Shown piece by piece: positions 58,404 through 64,000 of a DNA stretch of 64,000 bases (positions within the stretch are counted from its first letter, which is position 1; each line of letters opens with the position of its first letter). A model generated the notes under the pieces. It did not search any database, was not told the origin of the DNA, and worked only from the letters and a program-made list of their open reading frames with translations. The translations under genes and the position numbers were made by a program. Source of the DNA: B75-G9 sp964564905 (lineage in GTDB: Archaea; Hadarchaeota; Hadarchaeia; Hadarchaeales; Hadarchaeaceae); assembly GCA_964564905.1 (NCBI GenBank), contig CAZMCI010000001.1:1-64000 (forward strand), given 5' to 3'.

Positions 58404-59186
58404 ATTACGGGAGGGGACAAAGCGAGACTTTACACAGTAGGAGAAGCATGTTCTGTGCTTGGTATACACCCGAATACTCTCAGGAGGTGGGACAAACAGG
58501 GAAAGATAAAAGTGGTGCGTCATGGAAGGGGCCATAGAAGGATTCCGGAGGAGGAGATCGCTCGGGTACTTCAGAAATCAGAGGTCTTTGAAAAGAAATC
58601 GACCCTATCAGGTCCAGAAAATTTGAAGGAGGAGCTCAAATCCTCGTTTTTGAGATACGTTTTTTTGTATAATCGGGATGATTGGGAGCTCGTTAAGCGG
58701 GCGGTTCTCATTCGGGACAATTATACGTGTGCGAAATGCGGTGGAAAGGAGCTTTTGGATGTCCATCACAAAGATGGGACTTCCCGTAACGATCCGGATA
58801 ACCTCATCACCCTATGTAAAAAGTGTCATGGAGAGGTTCATGGTGAGATTTCGGTACAAAAAAAGCATAAAATTGAAACTAAAACTCAAATTAAGCATTT
58901 AAATAAAACAAAATTTGAAATAAAGACAAAAACATCCCCGGAAAAGAAAGAAATGCCTCGTACAAGCATTATTGATGGACTTACTCCATCGGGACTTATG
59001 GAGCGGACAGCGTTTGGAGGGCTTCTCTCAGGAGCGATTGCGCTGAAAAATTTTACGGTGGAGGAGCTTGCGAATAGGACCAGATGTCCGATACCGGTTG
59101 CAAAGAAGTTTTGCGAGCGCATGGAGGCGCGCGGCCACGTGTTGAACAAGGATGGGAAGTACGAAATGGTGGTGAAGGTGATCTAG
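58404..59186 (+). CDS. MerR-type HTH + HNH nuclease protein
   Basis: About 260 residues if read from ATT 58404. An N-terminal MerR/IS607-like HTH (LYTVGEACSVLG, then HPNTLRRWDKQGKIKVVRHG) is followed by an HNH domain: CAKCGGKELLDVHHKDG, then DPDNLITLCKKCHGEVHG, with zinc Cys pairs and catalytic His. A lysine/threonine-rich linker and a C-terminal winged-helix-like part (NFTVEELANRTRCPIPVAKKFCERM) complete it. The HTH begins before the first ATG/GTG/TTG codon in frame (GTG 58455), so the true start may be ATT 58404 after AGGTGAG. First gene of a three-gene cassette. Confidence 0.78.
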   Translation: MTGGDKARLYTVGEACSVLGIHPNTLRRWDKQGKIKVVRHGRGHRRIPEEEIARVLQKSEVFEKKSTLSGPENLKEELKSSFLRYVFLYNRDDWELVKRAVLIRDNYTCAKCGGKELLDVHHKDGTSRNDPDNLITLCKKCHGEVHGEISVQKKHKIETKTQIKHLNKTKFEIKTKTSPEKKEMPRTSIIDGLTPSGLMERTAFGGLLSGAIALKNFTVEELANRTRCPIPVAKKFCERMEARGHVLNKDGKYEMVVKVI

Positions 59187-60064
59187 TGAGCATTTTTGAC
59201 GATAAGATAGGTCGGGATAAGGTCTTTGAAGACTACCTCATGCGCTGGGGTCTCCAGCACGACCCGTTTCAGTTGGAGATGTCTTCCATAGATCTCTTCG
59301 TACCTGTTCAAGAGGAGGATCTGAGGAAGCTGAAGTGGGTTCTCACTGGGGGAAAATTAGGAGCTCTGGTGGGAGGACTCGGCACCGGAAAAACCACGCT
59401 ATGCGAGTTTTTGGTGGCTTCTTTGAGGGAGGAGAGCCTGCTTGCCCCGGAAAGCTCGAAACTGATCGTACCAGTGTTCGTCCATGGCGCTGCTTACCGG
59501 TCCATGGATGATGTGCTACGGGCCATAATGCTTGGTTTAGAGATGGACGCTGGAAAGGACCGCGCAAGCATGTTTGAAGTTCTTCGCAGGTGGCCGTGGG
59601 AACATCCAGAGCGCTTAGCACTTGTGGTCGATGACATCCACGAGAGCCGGGTGAATCCTAGGGACATGGGTGAGTTCCTAAGAGTTCTTGTGGACATCCC
59701 AGAGATAACCATCCTGATAAACGGAGAGCCCAAACGAATGCGCGAGTTCTTAGAGAAGGTCCCCGCGCTCAGGGATCGCATCCAGGTGCACGTTGAGATA
59801 AAGCCAATGAGTCCAGAAAGCTTGAGAAAGATGTTGGATCTACGCCTAAAAAACGCTGGTTGCGAAAACGGAGCCGTATTATTGACCGAAAGCGGATTTA
59901 AAGCGATTTACAGGTTCAGCAAGGGGGTACCACGCCGGGCGCTCAAGCTTGCAAGCAATGCTCTCCGGTACGCGGCGAGGGTTGATACACCCATCACGGA
60001 TAAAGCAGTGAAAAAGGGAAACGGGATCTCCTTTTTTAGACGCTCGTTTGCGAGATGGATTTAA
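59186..60064 (+). CDS. AAA-type ATPase (ExeA/Orc-like)
   Basis: 292 residues from GTG 59186, overlapping the upstream stop by 1 nt. Walker A GGLGTGKTTLCEFL, Walker B LALVVDDIHESR, sensor-like ITILINGEP, and a C-terminal region with FSKGVPRRALKLASNALRYA typical of the ExeA/TniB/Orc1-type lid. The start FEDYLMRWGLQHDPFQLEMS resembles ExeA N-termini (F-xx-DPF). It is coupled to both neighbours. Likely a DNA-associated ATPase; its task is unknown. Confidence 0.8.
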   Translation: MSIFDDKIGRDKVFEDYLMRWGLQHDPFQLEMSSIDLFVPVQEEDLRKLKWVLTGGKLGALVGGLGTGKTTLCEFLVASLREESLLAPESSKLIVPVFVHGAAYRSMDDVLRAIMLGLEMDAGKDRASMFEVLRRWPWEHPERLALVVDDIHESRVNPRDMGEFLRVLVDIPEITILINGEPKRMREFLEKVPALRDRIQVHVEIKPMSPESLRKMLDLRLKNAGCENGAVLLTESGFKAIYRFSKGVPRRALKLASNALRYAARVDTPITDKAVKKGNGISFFRRSFARWI

Positions 60065-60531
60065 TCCTGCGGGGGAAGAGCCCCGACAATTATTTATTGG
60101 AGTTTCCAAAATATGGAAACGATATCGTGCCGGATAGAAACTCTCTCCAGCCCGAGGAGTGGTTACGAGAAAACCTGCTCGCTCACGCACTTCTGGAACG
60201 TTCGCACTTGGATGAAAAAACGTTGAAAGCAATGATTTTGCACTCTTGGAGCGAGAATACGAGCTTTGCCGAAATCGCCAAGAGGCTCAAAATGCAGAAA
60301 CCAGGAGCATGGAAGCGATGGCAGAGAGGCAGGGACGCGATAATGCGATCATTTTACACCATAGAGCTTGCCATCTACGCCGGAGTTTTAGATGTTGAAA
60401 CAGCTGAACTCCTGATAGACGATCTGTTGGACTATACAAGTCTATCGCGCGGTGAAGGAAATGTTGAAGAAATAAGGGACCGCATAGAACGCCGAATGAT
60501 ACAGCTCGCCAAGCAGGCCTCTAGGAGATAA
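60055..60531 (+). CDS. HTH protein resembling sigma-70 region 4
   Basis: 158 residues, overlapping the ATPase gene by 10 nt. The helical N-part ends at LLAHALLERSHLDEKT, followed by an HTH segment SFAEIAKRLKMQKPGAWKRW and a C-terminal helical part (AELLIDDLLDYTSLSRGEGNVEEI, RRMIQLAKQA). The sigma-like HTH is a structural resemblance only; archaea lack sigma factors. It probably binds DNA and acts with the ATPase and HTH-HNH protein. Confidence 0.7.
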   Translation: MDLILRGKSPDNYLLEFPKYGNDIVPDRNSLQPEEWLRENLLAHALLERSHLDEKTLKAMILHSWSENTSFAEIAKRLKMQKPGAWKRWQRGRDAIMRSFYTIELAIYAGVLDVETAELLIDDLLDYTSLSRGEGNVEEIRDRIERRMIQLAKQASRR

Positions 60532-60537
60532 GGTCAG

Positions 60538-61161
60538 CTACAGAGATACACGTCTGATTACACCGTTCTTTTCGTCTATTTCAAAGTCTACGAATGCGGT
60601 TGGAGCGTGTTTTTTTAGTATCTTCAGCACTTCCATGGCCATTCTCCTGATCTCCCATTGGGCATCCTGCTGTCCCCTTAGCTCGATTATGTGACGCCAC
60701 TCTCTGAAGTTGGCGGTTACCACCACCTGAGTCTCAACGGCGTTTGGTAGCACGAACCGAGCATCTTCCTTTTTGATCCCCACCTTTTGGAGTTCGGAAT
60801 ACGCCTTTTTAGCTTCGTCCATGAGCTTTGTGAAAATAAGATGGGCTTGGGGGTGGTTTTTTACAGATTCCGGCTCGATGTAGTTGAAATCGCTTTCATC
60901 CACGTATCTCTGAGATTGCTGGCTAAACGAACATAACCTATGTCTCACAAATTGATGTGTGAACGCTCTCGATACGCCGGAGATCCTGAACGTCGCATAT
61001 GCGTGCTCCAAGACAGAAAGATGTCCTCTTTTGATCAGCATTTTGAGGAAAGCTTTTTCAGTGTCCTTCCCCTGTTTGGCAAATGACTGGTAACAAGTAC
61101 GAGCAGCGGATTCTATCAATTTCTCAGCATTCGGCGTGATGAACAACAACTCAACTTTCAT
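60538..61161 (-). CDS. thyX: flavin-dependent thymidylate synthase ThyX
   Basis: 207 residues. The ThyX motif reads RHRLCSFSQQSQRY, where most members have Asn at the eighth position; Ser there is seen in archaeal relatives as far as I recall. LSVLEHAYATFRISG and FREWRHIIELRGQQDAQWEI are the FAD/dUMP-binding blocks. It makes dTMP from dUMP, alongside dCTP deaminase nearby. Convergent with the HTH cassette, 6 nt between stops. Confidence 0.94.
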   Translation of the reverse strand: MKVELLFITPNAEKLIESAARTCYQSFAKQGKDTEKAFLKMLIKRGHLSVLEHAYATFRISGVSRAFTHQFVRHRLCSFSQQSQRYVDESDFNYIEPESVKNHPQAHLIFTKLMDEAKKAYSELQKVGIKKEDARFVLPNAVETQVVVTANFREWRHIIELRGQQDAQWEIRRMAMEVLKILKKHAPTAFVDFEIDEKNGVIRRVSL

Positions 61162-61228
61162 TCTCTCCCTCTCGGAAATATGATAAGTGCCTTTTCTTAA
61201 TAATCCTCCCTAAGGAGCCCATCCACAG

Positions 61229-61528
61229 TGTGGATCACTCCAGCTCTCGTGGGGAGCTTCCTGCTTCAGCGACGGGAGATGCTCAGCGACCACGGCTTGA
61301 ACGCCGAGTAGGGAGCCCGTCTCCATAGGCGCCGCTTCGGGCTCTTCCAGTTCCACCATATTCCCACTAAAGTTATTCCACAAGACCTGATAGTCCCTGT
61401 TAGGGAGTTTGTTTCCAAGTTCCCTTCAGGTTCACCCAGCTCAAAAACCGGACCCAACCAAAACCGAAGGCTACGGGTCGCCTCTCCGTCTTCCTCCCTT
61501 TCGGAAAGGGACTTCGGTAAAATTAAAA
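61229..61528 (-). mobile_element. decayed IS605-type remnant (copy C)
   Basis: About 300 bp in a 395-bp region without a gene. Its ends match copies A and B: GACTTCGGTAAAATTAAA-type (61512-61528) and CTGAAGCAGGAAGCTCCC near 61245-61262. The inside differs from A and B and includes a short ORF (61266-61547, RSLRFWLGPVFELGEPEG) that is probably the remains of the 3' part of a transposon gene. I see no other gene in the gap. Confidence 0.6.
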
Positions 61529-61556
61529 GAGCATAAATAGACATCAACGTGTTTGT

Positions 61557-62297
61557 ATGGGGAAAGTTCTCGCATTCGCCTCGGGAAAGGGTGGTTCGGG
61601 AAAAAGCGTGGTCACAGCGAACCTCGGGATAGCATTTGCCAAGTTCGGTAAGAGCACCCTGCTCATGGATGCCGATCTGTCGATGCCGAATCTCGGCATT
61701 CTAACAGGCTTGAAAAGCGCTCCTGTGACCCTCTACGAAGTGCTCGACAAAACCAAACCCTTGGATCAAGCTATCTACAAAGTGTACGCTGGAGCGGACA
61801 TCATGCCCTGTGGGACATCATTGGAAGCCTTTTTGAAAGCCGACATCCGCAGGCTGAAAAACGTGGTGGAGAAAGTGAAGGAAAGGTACGAATATGTTTT
61901 AATCGACACGGCCTCCGGACTCAACAAGTACACCCTAGGCGGGTTAAAGGTGGCTGATGAGGTTGTGTGGGTGGTAAACTTGGACGAACCTTCCCTCGCC
62001 GACACCCACAGGCTGAAAACAGCTGCAGAACTATTCGGACTAAAAACTAAAGGCATGATAGTAAACCGGGTAACTTCCCTTTCTTGGATAGAGCGAAAAA
62101 AGATACCCGCCCCCAAGCGAAACGAGTTGGAGACGAGACTTGGAGCAAAAATTTTGGGTGTAATCCCCGAAAGCAGGGAGGTTTACAAGGCCACATTGCT
62201 TCAAAAGCCGGTACTGGAGTACGTCTCAAAGGGGAAAATCATGAAAGCCTTTAGGGAGTGTGCGAGAAATCTGTTGCTGGAAAATATGAACCAATAA
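61557..62297 (+). CDS. MinD/ParA-family ATPase
   Basis: 246 residues. Deviant Walker A ASGKGGSGKSVVTANLG, switch I DADLSMPNLGILTGL, switch II YEYVLIDTASGLN, and VTRV-like nucleotide-base segment GMIVNRVTSLSW. A C-terminal helix KAFRECARNLLLENM could be a weak membrane-targeting tail. Archaeal MinD paralogues position motility and chemosensory complexes and not always the division site, so its job here is undecided. Confidence 0.92.
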   Translation: MGKVLAFASGKGGSGKSVVTANLGIAFAKFGKSTLLMDADLSMPNLGILTGLKSAPVTLYEVLDKTKPLDQAIYKVYAGADIMPCGTSLEAFLKADIRRLKNVVEKVKERYEYVLIDTASGLNKYTLGGLKVADEVVWVVNLDEPSLADTHRLKTAAELFGLKTKGMIVNRVTSLSWIERKKIPAPKRNELETRLGAKILGVIPESREVYKATLLQKPVLEYVSKGKIMKAFRECARNLLLENMNQ

Positions 62298-62338
62298 AAA
62301 GAATCGATGAAGAATCCCTGCCGTCTTGTGCCTAACCT

Positions 62339-62944
62339 TTATATTTTTCGTGCCACTCTGGGTAAAGTTATTTCCTTTTGTGCTTGGTAGATACCTTTCT
62401 TGTCCCTGTAGCTCACCAAACACCCCTCATCGCTCTCTAGAAATATCACCTGCGCTATGCCTTCATTCGCGTAGATCTTCGTGGGGCTGGGTCCCACATT
62501 GGCGATCTCTATCGTAACATGCCCCTGCCACTCGGCCTCCAGGGGAGTGATGTTGACAACCACTCCACATCTAGCATAGGTCGACTTGCCGAAACAGAGC
62601 GCCATGACCTTTCTCGGTATTCTAAAGTACTCAACCGACCTTCCGAGCACAAAAGAATTTGGTGGGATATCGCATGTCTTTCCCCTGAAATCTCTGAACA
62701 GGGTTTTGTCGAAGTGCTTCGGGTCGAGTACGCTTTTTTCCTTGGGTTCGTAGATCTTGAACTCGTCCGCTAGGCGCATGTCGTAACCGTAGCTGGAGAG
62801 ACCGTAGGAGATATTGCCTTCGCGGACTTGGTGATCGACGAAGGGTTCGATCATGCGGTGTTTGAGGGCCATCTCGCGGATCCATCTGTCTGCTTTTAAC
62901 ATATCTTTCATCCAGTTTGGGCTCCCTACCGCCAGCTGATTCAA
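62339..62944 (-). CDS. dcd: dCTP deaminase
   Basis: 201 residues. IRKMALKHRMIEPFVDHQVREG, GLSSYGYDMRLADEFKIYEP, FVLGRSVEYFRIPRKVMALCFGKS, and TPLEAEWQGHVTIEIANVGP (catalytic Glu) identify it. It makes dUTP (or dUMP if bifunctional) for ThyX. It begins 6 nt after nrdD, so the two are co-transcribed for deoxynucleotide supply. Confidence 0.95.
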   Translation of the reverse strand: MNQLAVGSPNWMKDMLKADRWIREMALKHRMIEPFVDHQVREGNISYGLSSYGYDMRLADEFKIYEPKEKSVLDPKHFDKTLFRDFRGKTCDIPPNSFVLGRSVEYFRIPRKVMALCFGKSTYARCGVVVNITPLEAEWQGHVTIEIANVGPSPTKIYANEGIAQVIFLESDEGCLVSYRDKKGIYQAQKEITLPRVARKI

Positions 62945-62950
62945 GCACGC

Positions 62951-64000
62951 TCAGGTGAACTCGATTCGTTGTCTGAATTCCTCTTGTTTTCCGGTATTCC
63001 AGTTTTTCACAGGTCTGTAGTACCCGACGACGCGGGAATAGATCTCCGTGTCCGTTCCACAAGTCGGGCATTTTGGATACTCACCAGGCATGAAACCGTG
63101 GTCCGGACAGACCGTGTATGTGGGACTCACGGTGAAGTATGGCAGTCTCGTGTTGAAGGCAACCTTTCTCACAAGATTCTTGCAGCTCTCTCCATCCTCC
63201 AAGCTCTCTCCTATGAACATGTGAACCACAGTGCCTCCGGTGTAGAGAGTCTGTAGCTCCTCTTGGTGTTTTATGACGGATATAAGGTCCATCCCACTGT
63301 TCACTGGTAAGGTGGTCGAGTTCGTGTAGTATGGGGCCCGCTCTCCTGCCGTTATTATGTTCGGGTACTTGCGTTTGTCTATCTTGGCCAGCCTGTAACT
63401 CACTCCTTCGGCAGGGGTCGCCTCTAGGTTGTATATATTTCCGGTTTCCTCCTGAAATTGCTTGATACGCTCGCGCATGAATTTTAGCGTTCGAACCGCA
63501 AACTTTTTTCCTTCTTCGGTGGCTATCCCAGTTCCAAACAGGTTCAGCAGGGCTTCGTTCATTCCCACCAGGCCTATGGTCGAGAAGTGATGTTTCAGGG
63601 TGCCCAGATATCGTTTGGTGAATGGTAACAGTCCGTTCTCCATGTTTTTGCTTACCACTTCTCGCTTGACTTCAAGGGATATCTTCGCCAGCTCCATCAC
63701 GTATTCCAATTTCTCGAAGAACTCGTCCTCGTTCTTGGAGAGGTAGCCCAACCGGGGCATGTTTATGGTCACTACCCCTATGGATCCCGTGGAATCACCC
63801 GATCCAAAAAGACCCCCGGTCACGTTTTTCCTCAACTCTCTCAGGTCGAGCTGAAGCCTACAGCACATCGACCTGACATCGCTTGGTTTCAGGTCGCTAT
63901 TGATAAAATTCTGAAAATAAGGGAGGCCATATTTAGCGGTCATCTCGAACAGTGCAGGCGATATTCCATTGTCCCACTCGAAATCCCTTGTAAGTGAGTA
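62951..64000 (-). CDS. nrdD: anaerobic ribonucleoside-triphosphate reductase NrdD (C-terminal part, runs off the window)
   Basis: The frame is open to base 64000 and continues upstream of the Met at 63943 (ALFEMTAKYGLPYFQNFINSDL), so the gene is incomplete here. Visible parts are SMCCRLQLDLREL, GSIGVVTINMPRLGYLSKNED, ATPAEGVSYRLAKID, a zinc site CPDHGFMPGEYPKCPTCG, and the glycyl-radical loop RVVGYYRPVKNWN near the C-terminus. It reduces NTPs under anoxic conditions and needs an NrdG activase not seen here. Confidence 0.95.
   Translation of the reverse strand, partial: YSLTRDFEWDNGISPALFEMTAKYGLPYFQNFINSDLKPSDVRSMCCRLQLDLRELRKNVTGGLFGSGDSTGSIGVVTINMPRLGYLSKNEDEFFEKLEYVMELAKISLEVKREVVSKNMENGLLPFTKRYLGTLKHHFSTIGLVGMNEALLNLFGTGIATEEGKKFAVRTLKFMRERIKQFQEETGNIYNLEATPAEGVSYRLAKIDKRKYPNIITAGERAPYYTNSTTLPVNSGMDLISVIKHQEELQTLYTGGTVVHMFIGESLEDGESCKNLVRKVAFNTRLPYFTVSPTYTVCPDHGFMPGEYPKCPTCGTDTEIYSRVVGYYRPVKNWNTGKQEEFRQRIEFT

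Overview
The window is archaeal and chromosomal. The evidence is a euryarchaeal-type ribosomal protein superoperon with aIF1, Rpp29, SecY, an archaeal adenylate kinase, a DUF106 membrane insertase, Cbf5 and RNA polymerase subunit D. It also has topoisomerase VI, aIF5A, the aCPSF1 ribonuclease, a proteasome beta subunit, SepF, and two ether-lipid genes (glycerol-1-phosphate dehydrogenase and a UbiA-type geranylgeranyl transferase). ThyX, an anaerobic ribonucleotide reductase and an AOR-family enzyme suggest an anaerobic, probably thermophilic, uncultivated euryarchaeal-side lineage; something like Hadarchaeota is possible, but I hold that weakly. Two 10-N runs (593-602 and 4462-4471) are scaffold gaps, so this is an assembled draft or MAG scaffold. 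The window opens inside an insertion sequence that recurs near 34 kb.

Layout. 0-3 kb: IS end, a doubtful HTH ORF, then archease and the RNA ligase rtcB on the minus strand. rtcB is interrupted by two ~30-nt segments that fold as bulge-helix-bulge (BHB) introns. 3-6.6 kb: tRNA-Ser(UGA), the KH protein Dim2, and Top6B/Top6A. 6.6-16.3 kb: a cell-surface subtilase, a gene fusing an AOR-type oxidoreductase to hexulose-6-phosphate synthase, PanB, a 54-residue histone-fold-like protein, and a glycogen-debranching enzyme with a GT4 glycosyltransferase. 16.3-24.2 kb: aIF5A, SepF, ZPR1, aCPSF1, proteasome beta, lipid genes, a secreted nuclease, acylphosphatase and an unknown protein. 24.2-30.5 kb: an Lhr helicase and a minus-strand operon for a short-armed SMC ATPase, a kleisin-like protein and a tandem-winged-helix (KITE-like) protein.

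30.5-34.5 kb is an accessory island. It holds an IS605-derived miniature element, a HEPN-like/nucleotidyltransferase pair, a Fic pair with a twin operator, three tRNA 3'-end fragments that separate these modules, and a DDE insertion sequence. 34.5-57.4 kb is the ribosomal superoperon. Two secreted proteins (a TIM-barrel glycosidase-like protein and a beta-propeller-like protein) and an intron-containing tRNA-Ser(GGA) lie inside it. 57.5-64 kb: a PHP phosphoesterase; a three-gene cassette (HTH-HNH protein, AAA ATPase, HTH protein) behind an array of 10-bp-phased GTTA half-sites; ThyX; a decayed IS605-type element; a MinD-like ATPase; and dCTP deaminase with anaerobic NrdD.

The strongest novelty candidates are, in order: rtcB (the gene for the ligase that joins spliced RNAs) carrying two apparent BHB introns; the AOR-HPS fusion, which would join a formaldehyde-releasing or -fixing enzyme to an aldehyde oxidoreductase; the compact SMC-kleisin-KITE operon; and the HTH-HNH/AAA/HTH cassette with its phased repeat array.
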